A stretch of 64,000 nucleotides of DNA from Ophiura sarsii (Eukaryota; Echinodermata; Ophiuroidea; Amphilepidida; Ophiuridae), in the NCBI GenBank assembly GCA_035610835.1, contig CM069441.1, forward strand, positions 80,647,848 through 80,711,847, read 5' to 3'. Every line of letters starts with the position of its first letter. Positions within the stretch are counted from its first letter, which is position 1. Positions 24,672-35,308 of the stretch are shown piece after piece. The notes beneath the pieces were generated by a model, which saw only the letters and a list, made by a program, of their open reading frames with translations, did no database searches and was not told the DNA's origin. Both the position numbers and the translations under genes were made by a program.

Positions 24672-26718
24672 ACACAGAGCCACCGGCCAGTTGAAGGTGA
24701 AGCAAAGAGGAAAAGGAGGCAACTAGGACTATTTTGACACAAAGGTAGAGAAGATTCGCGAGGAATTAGACGAAGCTGATCCATCTCCAATGTCTGTCAA
24801 TGTCAATGACTCATGCACAACTAACTTTCATGAGTTCAAGCCGATCTCAAACGAAACTGTGCGTATGATCATAATGGAATCTTCAAAATCTTCGTGCGCT
24901 CTAGATCCCATTCCAACGCGGACGTTAGTTCACCCAGAGCTTCTGGATGCAATTGTGCCAATCATCACAAGAATCATCAATGCATCTCTCTCTAAAGGTG
25001 ACATTCCACCTGCCCTAAAGGAAGCGTTAGTTAAGCCATTGCTGAAAAAGTCCACTCTCGACCCGAATGAACTGAAAAACTTCCGGCCCATTTCAAACTT
25101 ACCGTTCTTATTCAAGACTCTTGAACGAGCTGCCGTCCAACAACTCCAGCAGTATTTGTCTGAAAACGAACTTAATGCATATCACCAATCAGCGTATCGG
25201 AAACATCACAGTGTGGAAACTGCCCTTGTCCGTGTTACAAACGACATTCTGCAGGCAATTGATTCCCACAAACATGTTGTCGTCGTCCTCTTAGACTTAT
25301 CTGCGGCGTTCGATACGCTTGATCATGCTGTACTTCTGACTCGTCTCAAGAAACGTTACGGTATCAACGGCATTGCTTATCGCTGGCTGTCGTCCTACTT
25401 TACCGGGCGTCGACAATGCATCGTCATAAACGGAGTGCGTTCTCAGCAACGAACTGTTCCATATGGTGTACCTCAAGGCTCAGTCATCGGGCCAATGGGG
25501 TTTTCCCTTTATTCCTCGCCGATTGAAGACATCATTGAAGCTCACGATCTTGAATCTATGATATATGCTGATGACTCTCAAGTCTACTTTACATTCAGGC
25601 CACACGAGTCCAATTCCAGCGTCGACCGCATTGAACGTTGCATTAGCGATATCAAAAGCTGGATGATCACAAATAAACTTATGCTCAATGACAGCAAAAC
25701 AGAGCTCCTCCATCTTACCTCTCGGTTCATTAATGAATCGATCAATGTTACTGTTAACGTTGGTGATGCAACCGTTTCCCCCTCTTCCTCTGCACGCAAC
25801 TTGGGCGTTATCATTGATGAAAAAATGACTCTATCCCAACATGTCAGCAACGTCTGCAAGAGTGCTTCGTTCGCTCTTTATAACATCGGCAAGTTCAGAA
25901 AATATCTAGACCGGGCTTCTACAGAGAAACTTGTTCATTCATTTGTTACCTCACGCCTAGATAACTGTAATAGCTTGTTATTTGGACTCCCTAGCGCAGA
26001 TCTTGACAGACTTCAACGAGTGCAGAATTCTGCCGCTCGGTTAGTTACCCGTGTTGGAGGTCGTGTACATATGCAACCTGTTCTGCGTCAACTTCATTGG
26101 CTGCCGGTCCGCAAACGGATTATCTTTAAGATGATCCTACTGACATTTAAGATCATCCACGGATTAGCACCTCGATATCTGGTTGAACTGCTGACTATCT
26201 ACAAACCAAGTCGCCCACTGCGCTCCTCGACGGAAGTACTCTTGAAACCACCATCACATAAAGCCATTCGAACATCAACCTATGGGTACCGCGCATTCGC
26301 AGCCGCTGCTCCAATACTATGGAATCGCTTGCCCGCAAAAATCCGTGCAATAGACTCTCTCACACGTTTCAAATCAGCTCTAAAGACATTCTTGTTTAAC
26401 TCCTCTGACGATGAGTAATTTTTTCATACTGTATAGAACATTGTACTCTTGGTTTTACTTTTCCTGCATCTGTATATTATCCTTGCAGGTTTTACATGCT
26501 GTGTGATATTTACTTTACTGTATCATGGTTTTTTAGTATTATGTCTGTGTAATATGTATATTTTTATGATGTATTGGCGTATAACTTGTTGTAGTTTAAG
26601 ACTTTTTGCCATTGTACAGCGCCTTGAGGTGTATTCGTAAGGCGCTTTAAAATGCGTTTTTTATTATTATTATTATTATGATACAGAGCCACCGCACCGG
26701 CCACTGTTGAAGATGAAG
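24672..26718 (+). mobile_element. 5'-truncated CR1/L2-like retrotransposon between direct repeats
   Basis: The RT ORF is followed by a 3' UTR with a hairpin (GCGCCTT ... AAGGCGC, about 26619-26645) and an (ATT)n tail, the typical end of CR1/L2-type elements. The flanks at 24672-24703 and 26681-26718 are imperfect direct repeats (GACACAGAGCCACCGGCC / GATACAGAGCCACCGCACC), a possible target duplication or a pre-existing local repeat. The endonuclease domain is absent. Confidence 0.85.
24727..26418 (+). CDS. Reverse transcriptase of a CR1/L2-like element
   Basis: The frame opens after a TAG at 24724; the first ATG is at 24790, giving 542 residues. It holds the RT core: NFRPISNLPFLFK (about 98-109), motif A AAFDTLDH (172-179), PQGS (228-231) and the catalytic YADD (259-262). 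A C-terminal thumb region follows (SARLVTRVGG, LHWLPVRKRI, LWNRLPAKIR). The reading frame is intact, but the N-terminal AP-type endonuclease is missing and codons upstream of 24727 are stopped, so this is a dead-on-arrival 5' truncation that has not yet decayed. It copies the element's RNA during target-primed integration in this family. Confidence 0.92.
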   Translation, partial: DYFDTKVEKIREELDEADPSPMSVNVNDSCTTNFHEFKPISNETVRMIIMESSKSSCALDPIPTRTLVHPELLDAIVPIITRIINASLSKGDIPPALKEALVKPLLKKSTLDPNELKNFRPISNLPFLFKTLERAAVQQLQQYLSENELNAYHQSAYRKHHSVETALVRVTNDILQAIDSHKHVVVVLLDLSAAFDTLDHAVLLTRLKKRYGINGIAYRWLSSYFTGRRQCIVINGVRSQQRTVPYGVPQGSVIGPMGFSLYSSPIEDIIEAHDLESMIYADDSQVYFTFRPHESNSSVDRIERCISDIKSWMITNKLMLNDSKTELLHLTSRFINESINVTVNVGDATVSPSSSARNLGVIIDEKMTLSQHVSNVCKSASFALYNIGKFRKYLDRASTEKLVHSFVTSRLDNCNSLLFGLPSADLDRLQRVQNSAARLVTRVGGRVHMQPVLRQLHWLPVRKRIIFKMILLTFKIIHGLAPRYLVELLTIYKPSRPLRSSTEVLLKPPSHKAIRTSTYGYRAFAAAAPILWNRLPAKIRAIDSLTRFKSALKTFLFNSSDDE

Positions 26719-26876
26719 ATATGATACAGAGAAGGCGTGTAGCAGATATAGATATAGCACAGAGCGACCAGTGTGAAGAAAAGATATGAAGAGCGCCCGT
26801 CGCGGCGGCGTGAAGAAGATGAAGATTTGAAGAGCGACCGGCGTTAAGGAGATGAAGCTATGATACATTAGAAGGC

Positions 26877-27955
26877 GTTTCAACATTTCATATTGAATGT
26901 AAATGTTATTCACTGACAACTCAAACAAGAGAACAGATCTGTTAGTGTTAATATTGGTTCAATAATTATTATTAACGAGTCCTTATACATTTTCAATTTA
27001 ACTATCGATTGCAAAATACTGAAAAGTAATCTGTGATTCTTCTATTTAATCAAACACATTTTATATAATCAACTTTGTGTATAATATTGGAAATAGCCTT
27101 ACGGATACTTTTGAATCAAAATGATTATAATTTGCAGGAATTTTGTATTTGCTGCTGTCTTAAGTCTTAAAAAAGAGACGATATTTTTGTCTTAATTTCG
27201 AAGCTCAACTAACATTTGTTTTTTCTTTGGAACATACAATAACATAGTTAAAGAGTTTCAATGAATAAGGATAAGTTCTGTTTTTATGACATTTCAGAGA
27301 ATAACCTAGGTATACCCTTCCTTTTCATTTTTGGTGCCAGGTGTACTATTTCAAAGAAAAAGCAAATACTTTTGATGCTATTGTAAACGTTTGATGTGTC
27401 AAACATAATTCTGTTAGTTTTGTACGCAAGATACAGTTGTCGTATTGCTTTGCACAGTTATTTTTGATAATCGTTTTAACATTTCATTTAACTATGTACA
27501 ATGAAAGTGAATGTTATTTACTGAAAACTCAAACAAGTGAACAGATATGTTAATATTGGTTCAGTCAGCATTAAATGAGTCCTTATACGTTTTCAATTTA
27601 ACTATCAATTGCAAATTTCGGAAAATGAATCTGTGGTTCTTTTACTTATTGAAACTAATTTTATTTGTGTATATTGGAAATAATCTTACGGATACTTTTC
27701 AATCAAAATGATATACAATTTACAGGAATTTTGTCTTTGCTGCTGTCTTAACTTTTAAGAAAAGAGACGATATATTGTCTATAAATTCAAAGTTCATCTG
27801 TCATTTGGTGCAAGGATAAATTCTCTTTGTACGACAGCAATACCCTTCCTTTTCATTTTGGTGGCAGGTACTATTTCAAAGAAACGTAAATAATGTCGAT
27901 GCGATTGTAAACGTTGATGTGTACGGTGTGAAACAATAATGTTAGTTTCGTAATT
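26877..27955. repeat. Tandem duplication, units ~590 and ~485 bp
   Basis: 26877-27470 and 27471-27955 share, in order, CAACATTTCAT, AACTCAAACAAG, GAGTCCTTATAC, TTTTCAATTTAACTATC, ACGGATACTTTT and TTTGCTGCTGTCTTAA. The copies differ by many substitutions and indels. No coding sequence. Confidence 0.8.
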
Positions 27956-28751
27956 TCAGGCAGAGAAATGATATGTATTGAGGTATCAACTTGCTTTAAA
28001 GCAAGTAACGTGCAATTAGTATGTCAATTAAAATGTGACAACTTTTAATGCAGTATTTTAATTTTACAAACTCATGTTATGCTATATTTTACGTCGGGCT
28101 TACATTCCGACACAAATAGTCATATTATAAAGAATCACGATGCATATAATATTATTTGCAAAACATGTCAATCCTAGTGGATATTCTTTAATTAATAAAT
28201 GCAGCATTGCCGAGCTGAAGGTTTGATTTGACGGTGTTTAAGTAATGTCAATATAATTAGCATTATTTTTCTTCATTTTTAGATTTTTACCGTTGGACAT
28301 ACACTATTCATATTTATTCTAAAATAGTGCAATAATGGTTTGTCTATATGGAACTCAATAAAGGATCTAAACTTCAATCATACTAACTACTATTCTATTG
28401 ACATGACATATAACTAATTTTGTCAATATGCTTGGTTGCTATTATCTGTGTGTGATTAATTCCCATTGAAGTGCGCAGGCAATATGTGTTGAATAGATGA
28501 AAGATATTCATATACTTAAAACTTAGTTTTCAATACTATAAGGAACTAAATCAAGGAATTAAAATGAGGACCTTTCTCTTATTCAAAAAACACACACAGC
28601 TAATTAATATCAAATCAAGCTCAATTGATTTGTATGACTCAATTTGATTTGTTATCGACCCACGGTTAATATTTGCAGTTGCTTGTATAGTAAATCGCCT
28701 CATTAACATGAAAATGTATTTTAAATTATACACTTATGCTTGAATATGCAT
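27956..28751. other. AT-rich stretch, no feature recognised
   Basis: I see no exon, tRNA or inverted-repeat element. Confidence 0.5.
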
Positions 28752-29174
28752 TAGGCCAAACAAAAATAAAAGTTTGTCTCAAAGCTTGCGAAGGCTTCAA
28801 AATCGGGCGACGCGCGCTGTTTTTTGTCTTCCATTTTTTTTTTTTTACTTTTTTTTTTATTTGTGTGGCAATTTTTACTCTTACTATTTGCAACCGTTGA
28901 CACTTTCTGATATTTGTTTTTTCTATTTGAAATGAATATTGTGATGTAGTTGTGTATAAGAACAATTGTGCAGCGTTTTTTGAAGACCTGAGTCATGTAA
29001 AAGTTTGAGAAAAGGAAAATCTGCCGATATTTTTAATAAAAACTCGAAATAAAAATTTGTAGGGAAAAAAAAAATTGATTTGACAATTCTCTGCATTTCA
29101 GACGCGGTATTTTGGCATTTCAAAACCAATGCGCGCGCAAGCTTTGAGACGAACCTTTAATTTTGTTTGGCCTT
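28752..29174. mobile_element. MITE with AGGCCAAACAAAA ends
   Basis: The left end AGGCCAAACAAAAATAAAAG followed by TTTGTCTCAAAGCTTGCG is mirrored at the right by CGCAAGCTTTGAGACGAA and AATTTTGTTTGGCCT. The arms are about 60 bp. The interior has homopolymer T runs and no ORF. Confidence 0.85.
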
Positions 29175-30094
29175 ATAAATGCTTTTTTATTATTATTATT
29201 ATTAGTGTTATTATTATTACTTTTTGGCCTTCCTGCCTTTTCCTCCATATTGTCCTATGGTTGTATTTTGTTTGTTATCTGTTTGGTTTGTTTGAATATT
29301 GTTGATGTTTTGTAAATGTTGTTATATGGAAATAAATGATTTATTTATTTATATTATATTTATTATGAAACGTTTATTTATTGTTGTTAAAAGGAGAGTA
29401 ACAAAAAATAAAACAACATGTGGAACTAATAAATAAATGTATGTTTTAATATACCGTTCTTAAACCCAACCATATTGCCTTATAGCGAAGATATTAAGCC
29501 TATATATTAGATAGGGCTATTTATTTTCATTTGAGACACACTATATAATAACCAGTCTATCAGAACTAACCAGCCAGGCCTAATCCATCTGCTGCCCAAA
29601 ATATGCCTTTATTAAAAATCTACATAATTATTTAATTAAGAAAAATCACTTCGGACACCTATACCTCGACATTTAGCCCGATTGGGCTACATACTCCCAC
29701 TTTGGCAACACGGTATTAGCCCAACACTGGCAACACCGCCACCCATAATGCATCCTCTTTAACCATTGGTTCAGAGGGGATGAGCATCACAGGGGCCGGA
29801 GGTGGGAACAGACTGAGGAGGTATGTATAAAACTAATACTACATAAACATAGGAGCACTTATTGGCTCCTTCCAGTTTATTACGTATTATTTATACATAC
29901 CTCCTCAGTCTGGAACGCTTGCATAACAGACTTGCACCGAACCAGGTGGAGACATGATTGCTCATGCCCTCAACCAGTCCTAAGTGGGTGTCCGAAATCA
30001 AACATTCCATGTCGAAGAGATGAGTATAAATAACACTGGCTGTAAGCCAACTGGAAAGATCAAGCCACTCTGAATATATCATATTAGATAGGTG

Positions 30095-30900
30095 AAGAAG
30101 TCTGAGCTAAGAAGCAAGGAACGACCTAGCGCGACATATATATGAAGCATATAAACTTCCCGCTAAAAACCGCCCCACTGTGGAGTAAAGAACAGTAATG
30201 GGTTAAACACGACAAATCCAACAATCTTGGAATAAGCTAACCTCCAAAATTCTTGCGAATATAATTGTCGAATCGGCGTTTTAGTCAAATCAGGAAGAGT
30301 CACGTTCTGCGTCTCAGTCAAATCAGGAAGAGTCACAAAAGGCGTACGTATAAGTCACAATTAGGATATTGTCTAAATAGGCTTGTGTCACAATAACTGC
30401 TGTGTTTAGTCTCTCCTCCTCTTTCTCTCTCTCTCTCTCCATTCTAGTTAGACCTGGCTTCCACTACCCAAGACATGAGTGACATAGCGTCCCTGGGCAG
30501 TGCGAAGATGTAAATGGATAGGAGTAGGAATAAATAAGAAGTCTGAGCTAAAAGCGAGGAACGGCGTGACGTACGTACATGTAGGAAACAATATAATCTT
30601 CCCTAGATAGGAGAAGAGGCATGAGTCAATAAAAGAAAACGGCCTAGTTGAAAACGACATCAATGTAAGAAATGCGGCCTACTTCATTGAATAACAAACT
30701 GTGGAACAAGATCAGTAATGGGTTGAAAACGACATACCTAGAAAAAAAACCAAATTTCTAGTAAAGAATAGCGTCGTAGTAGGCGATCTGTAATGTAAGG
30801 GAGCATCGTAAATAGGTTTGGATCAAGAAACCGCTATGCTACGTCTTAAAACCTCTCTCTCCTTCTCATCTCTACCTCCTCCTTCATTCAACTAATTCTG
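30095..30900. repeat. Diverged tandem repeats inside the element
   Basis: AGAAGTCTGAGCTAA recurs at 30097 and 30539, each followed by GAGGAACG-like sequence, AACAGTAATGGGTTAAAC / GATCAGTAATGGGTTG and a C/T-rich stretch ending in a similar CTTCC/CTCC context. AAATCAGGAAGAGTCAC is also directly doubled at about 30289 and 30320. Confidence 0.6.
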
Positions 30901-31522
30901 ACTTCCGCTCCCGAGGACTCGCGTAGCATACCATCCCCCGGCAGCGCGAAGCTGAGTGTCCTTCATAAAGAATAAAAAGGAGGAAACAGTCTTCCAAAAA
31001 ACTGTACTGTGTTCATGAACTCACAAAAAGGATAGCCCCTTGGCGTGAGCCCAAGAGGCTGAGAGGGCTCTGACAAAGAGCCCCCGAACTACCTTTAAGA
31101 ATATAAATCACTTAATAATCTCAACCAGCCAGCCAATGCGACCTTGGCTGCTGCACTATGAGGCTTGACAAAGGATTTAACAAAGAATAGTTGGCCCTGA
31201 CCTCGGACAAATTATGTTCTATCGATACGCCCGTTCAAAAACCCTACCGGGCAACTTAGTTACAGTGGTCTGCGCTCCGATAAGATAATGATAGGGAGGG
31301 AATATCAGGGACGCTGCAAAATGAATGCCGCTCATAGCAAGAGAATATGATCTGAAACAAAAAAGCGTAACGCCAGCCATGCTAAAAACGGAGGATCTAC
31401 CGATAGATAATACGTGACGATCAGAACAGCGCCCTCCCGAGGCAAGAACTTATGAGGACTCGTAGAGTTTGGCTAGAACCAAACAATAACTGATTACTAT
31501 ACTATACTGTGTCCATAACTAT

Positions 31523-31594
31523 TTGATCTGTGGGATGCGAACCCACGCGCTTCAGATTATAAATCTGATGCTCTACCGATTTCGCTAACAGAGC
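31523..31594 (-). tRNA. tRNA-like sequence, probably a pseudogene
   Basis: Read on the minus strand it has an A-box-like TAGCGAAATCGG, an anticodon arm TCAGA-TTTATAA-TCTGA and a T arm GTGGG-TTCGCAT-CCCAC. The central part resembles animal tRNA-Lys, but the anticodon would be TAT. The D stem pairs poorly and the acceptor 3' strand does not pair with GCTCTGT, so it is probably a tRNA-derived relic in the repeat, not a working gene. Confidence 0.4.
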
Positions 31595-31766
31595 ACTTGT
31601 GAATCCAACCTAGATAATGGAGTTTGTATAATGATATACAAAACCGAAGTACTATAATCATGGAAACAACCCTAAAAACACGATCAGGAAGACATGATCT
31701 GAGCGCTGGCCCTCGTCCGCAGGCCCAACGCGGCCAAGCTACGCATCGCCAGCCACAAACAGCAGG

Positions 31767-31857
31767 TTTCCAGCTCCTGTGGGGTTGAGGTTGTAACAGA
31801 TCTTAACACCACGAACAAAGAGGATAGTGTTCAAAGTCCTGTTTTCTATAGTAGCCG
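31767..31857 (+). repeat. Inverted duplicate of part of the gag-like ORF
   Basis: These 91 bp are the reverse complement of 32933-33024 (landmarks CCTGTGGGGTTGAGG and AAAGAGGATAGTGTTC). They carry a piece of the gag-like coding sequence in the opposite orientation, which indicates an internal rearrangement. Confidence 0.85.
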
Positions 31858-32049
31858 TCGGTCGAGCTTCATGGCCCTAGCCAGACCTCCCACCGGAAAC
31901 ACTGACAGGCTGCCCTCCAATTGTGAATCAGATATGGATTGTTGATCAGAGTCAACATAATCCTCAACCTGATCATCATCCCACTGATCATCTTCCTCGC
32001 CCTCTACATCAACTGTAGAATAAGATGAATCATTAGGCTGAACCAACAA
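31846..32049 (-). pseudogene. Acidic gag-like fragment
   Basis: An open frame with an Asp/Glu/Gln-rich stretch (EEDDQWDDDQVEDYVDSDQQ) and SISDSQLEG. It is in the same direction as the gag-like ORF and probably was downstream coding sequence of the same protein before stops and duplications broke it. There is no catalytic motif. Confidence 0.4.
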
Positions 32050-32369
32050 AGGTTGTTCAGTGGAGCAGTTAGCCCCTCGTTTGTAAAGAGATGGTTAATC
32101 TGGTCACGATTAGCCATGCGGTTAGAGTCTCTTTGTTCAACGGGGGGGGGGTTAAGTAGGACGATTATCTACTTGGCCAGACACTCTTCGATAATCCTCC
32201 TTGATCATCGGGTTAGAAATGTAATTGCTTTTCTGTCTCTGAGAAGCCTATATAGTTTCTAAATAGCAGCCATTCAGAAAACTCGTCTGACCCAGGCCAG
32301 ACGGTGTCATGCGAGTAACATCACCGCGTGAAACATTTAGCCCTTGAGTGCTAAAGCGGTTATGGATGT

Positions 32370-32820
32370 TAACATCGGAACTCGAGCTAGACTGATTCTG
32401 ATGACGTGAAATAGTGTCAAACTGACGATTTTGTTGATCGGGTACATTATGCAACAAGTCAGTTGAACGATTGACTAGATCGTTTCTAGAGGGAGACTCA
32501 GATTATATTGATTCTGTCTCAAGTGAGCCAGTTCTGAGATCTGCCTAGTTTCATCGTCGTGACGTTAAGTGTCACAATGAGAGCTATAACTATAACATCG
32601 GAACTCGAGCATGACTGATTCTGATGACGTGAAATAGTGTCAAACTGACGATTTTGTTTGTTGACTGGGTACATAAATGCAACAAGTCAGTTGAACGATT
32701 GACTAGATCGTTTCTTAGAGGATGACTCAGATTATATTGATACTGTCTCACTCGAGCCAGTTCTGAGATCTGCCTGGTGTCGTCGTCGTAACGTTTAGTG
32801 TCACGACGAGAGCTATAACC
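32370..32820 (-). repeat. 223 bp tandem duplication in the gag-like region
   Basis: 32370-32592 and 32593-32820 share AACATCGGAACTCGAGC, AAACTGACGATTTTGTT, GCAACAAGTCAGTTGAACG and TGAGATCTGCCT. The copies differ by small indels that shift frame, so only the second contributes to the ORF at 32590-33606. Confidence 0.88.
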
Positions 32821-33606
32821 AGGACTTTGCCTAACCGAATCATCGGCGTGACCCGCAAAACTACGTATATGGTCACGACGAGAATCGTTGATAGGACTTT
32901 TGCCTGAATTCCTCACCGTGAAGTCTGTCTCACGGCTACTATAGAAAACAGGACTTTGAACACTATCCTCTTTGTTCGTGGTGTTAAGATCTGTTACAAC
33001 CTCAACCCCACAGGAGCTGGAAATCTGGCCGTGTCTAGAATGAACTGCCAGAGATCCTGTATCGTCCGATACGCCCCCTTCAATACAACTGGTGTGTTCA
33101 ACTAAAACCTCCCGCTGCGTAGAGGGGTTTTGAGTCTCAGTTATAGGTGGGATTTGAGTCACTTCTTTGGAAGGCTCAATATCCTGAGAATCCTGCGAAT
33201 TCAGGACCGAATCTTGATGCTGATGATTGACATAAATGCGATCATTTTCAGCACGAGGGGTTCGGACATGAAGACTATCAGTCTTGTTGTTGACACGATT
33301 GACCTGAGGCATGGAGCCTCTGGGAGAATCCCTAGCCTTTTCTGAAGTGGCTTTGGAATTAACTCCCGCGATGTGTGAATCATCGCTATTAGTATGATTA
33401 GTTGTACATGAAATGGGGACGGAACGAGGGGTATGACGGGAGTCAGCTAAGGAAGCGACAATAAGTGCGTCCATATTTCCCCAATGAGAAGAGGATACCG
33501 ATATGCAAAGTTTACAAGGTTTCGTACGGTTGCATCTGCGATGCAGTACGCAGGAATTATGTTTATCACCATGAAACAAAGCGATCCCACATTTACATGA
33601 CCTCAT
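32590..33606 (-). CDS. Gag-like protein with N-terminal Cys/His motif
   Basis: 338 residues. The N terminus has a Cys/His cluster (CKCG, DKHNSC, HRRC and PCKLC between residues 4 and 33), then a long Ser/Asp/Asn/Arg-rich, low-complexity body. Such an arrangement occurs in the ORF1/gag proteins of DIRS-type and some other retroelements, which bind RNA and form particles. The frame ends in the tandem duplication and probably no longer has its natural C terminus. I place it in the retroelement by its Cys/His start, low complexity and position between inverted repeats; I recognise no closer family. Confidence 0.5.
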   Translation of the reverse strand: MRSCKCGIALFHGDKHNSCVLHRRCNRTKPCKLCISVSSSHWGNMDALIVASLADSRHTPRSVPISCTTNHTNSDDSHIAGVNSKATSEKARDSPRGSMPQVNRVNNKTDSLHVRTPRAENDRIYVNHQHQDSVLNSQDSQDIEPSKEVTQIPPITETQNPSTQREVLVEHTSCIEGGVSDDTGSLAVHSRHGQISSSCGVEVVTDLNTTNKEDSVQSPVFYSSRETDFTVRNSGKSPINDSRRDHIRSFAGHADDSVRQSPGYSSRRDTKRYDDDTRQISELARVRQYQYNLSHPLRNDLVNRSTDLLHLCTQSTNKIVSLTLFHVIRISHARVPML

Positions 33607-34984
33607 TGTTCTGAACCAAACGCGTAATCAAAAGTACAACTAAATGACCAAATACAAATCCTAAAGCGCGCGCATAGAGATTAAAAAGCCAAATCGAGCC
33701 CTGAAGTGGTTTAGTTCTAATGAATAAACAATCAGGGGAGATAGCAGTCATATAGTCAAAGATCAATAATGACGATTAATAGCTGTCTGGCTAGCACTAT
33801 GAGCACGAAAGGAGAATCCAGTTCTGAAATAGTATCAAAATAAGATAATGTGTATCAATTGGACATAGGAAAACATCGTTGATAATGAAAGGAGAACACA
33901 TCAATAACAAGCATAAAGTACCTTTATTTCGTTATAATATAATAAGGGTTAATAACATGTACATTGATTGAAAACCCGGCATGGTACTATATAATCGACT
34001 AGTGTTCAGTGGAGCAGTTAGCTCCTAACAAAGGGGGGATCAGATCAATTAGAATGATAAAGTACTCAAATATAGATTTATTCTGTCATAAATATAATGG
34101 TACAAAAACATGTCATGATGAGATCCGCTAGTCGATAATCTAAAACTGCAACACACACATATAAAATTTACCAATGTCTATATGACTTGTAGTATTAGAA
34201 AGAGTACTGCATACATAGGAATACCCACAAGATGAGCTGTGAATCAACAAACGCTAACGGGTGTATATGAAATCACGGAACTCGCAGGTTCCGAATGTGT
34301 ATCATTTAAGAATGCATTACACATGAGCCAAAAACCGGGAAATGGGATAACTAAGAATGCCCCAAACTCATGGAATAGGATAAGTGTATCATATTAGAAT
34401 GCATTACACATGAAAAAACTATCGCGAAGATAGTTGTGAAATGGACTAGGCCGACCTCATGGAGACTAAAGAAAAAATTCCATGTGGCACAAGTGTCGGC
34501 CGCCATTTTGAAAATTTACGAAAGTAAAAATAAAATAAAAATTAATATTTTTTTTATATGACCTAAAGGTCCTAAAAATGGTGAAAAAAGACCGTCCGAC
34601 GGACGGTCTAGGCATACTAAAAAAATGGGACTTATGCAAATTCCAATTAAGGGCGCATAGCAATAGACTATGCGCCATCTATTCAGGGCGAAACCTACTT
34701 GATATGATCCTTCTGACAAAAAATCCACCGCCAAGATATTGTTATGGATATCCCTTTGGCTGGAGAGATTGACAAACACGTCTTATCTCGGTTCGGCCAA
34801 AGGTTAAAGAGGATGCATTATGTCGAGGTATAGGTGTCCGAAGTGATTTTTCTTAATTAAATAATTATGTAGATTTTTAATAAAGGCATATTTTGGGCAG
34901 CAGTTCATCTTAGGGATAAAATGCAAGCGTTCCAGACTGAGGAGGTATGTATAAATAATACGTAATAAACTCACTTTTTGATTA

Positions 34985-35075
34985 TATAACTATGCTTCAT
35001 GTATCACTTCATGTGCTTTCAATGTTCAATTGTTCATTGATTTGAATTGTGTTTTTGAAATTTAATAATAGGACC
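34985..35075 (+). repeat. Displaced piece of the TRIM duplication 3' flank
   Basis: CTTCATGTATCACTTCATGT through GAAATTTAATAATAGGACC matches 41085-41160. It continues the copy-1 flank that broke off at 22575, so about 12.4 kb has been inserted or rearranged in between. The flank then jumps to 36484-36530 (ATAATGAATAATAATGAATT), which in copy 2 follows directly. Confidence 0.75.
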
Positions 35076-35138
35076 AACAAAAAGTCTAAGGATGGATCCA
35101 GCAGGACCCAATGGCTCACTTCACTTCACTTCACTAAT

Positions 35139-35308
35139 AAAGCCACACAAAAAAAGAGTTGACTTGCCCTTTCCGACCGACCCAAATTTTCGGAAATCTA
35201 GCGTCGCTATTTTTATTTTAAAAAAAAAAAATAATAAAAAAAATCTGACCGTCCTACCCTGACTTTGACCCTGAAAGGGCAAGTCAACTTTTTTGTTGTT
35301 GTTGGCCT
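35139..35308. mobile_element. MITE with GTTGACTTGCCCTTT ends
   Basis: GTTGACTTGCCCTTT at the left is mirrored by AAAGGGCAAGTCAAC at the right, with AGCCACACAAAAA / TTTTTGTTGTTGTTGGCC outside. A related fragment is at 2728-2785. The interior is an A-rich run. Confidence 0.8.

Larger units (their letters stand above)
29588..34972 (-). mobile_element. Rearranged gag-bearing element with inverted repeats (possibly DIRS-like)
   Basis: The sequence from CTGCTGCCCAAAATATGCC to ACACCTATACCTCGACA (29588-29672) returns inverted at 34826-34907. A second block (TTTATTACGTATTATTTATA, then CATACCTCCTCAGTCTGG; about 29876-29925) returns inverted at 34922-34972, outside the first. At the left the second block also pairs with 29810-29831. 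Inside are a minus-strand gag-like ORF, a 223 bp tandem duplication, a 91 bp inverted piece of gag and a tRNA-like sequence. Inverted ends plus internal complementary blocks recall DIRS retroelements, but no RT, RNase H or tyrosine recombinase is visible, so it would be non-autonomous. A composite DNA transposon is the alternative. Confidence 0.6.

Noticed and set aside
27243..27330. GYS-like reading (GGTTATTCT) on the minus strand considered as the MSK hydrophobic-motif exon
   Set aside because: It continues LKCHKN with no APS motif; the true exon was found at 45461-45586.
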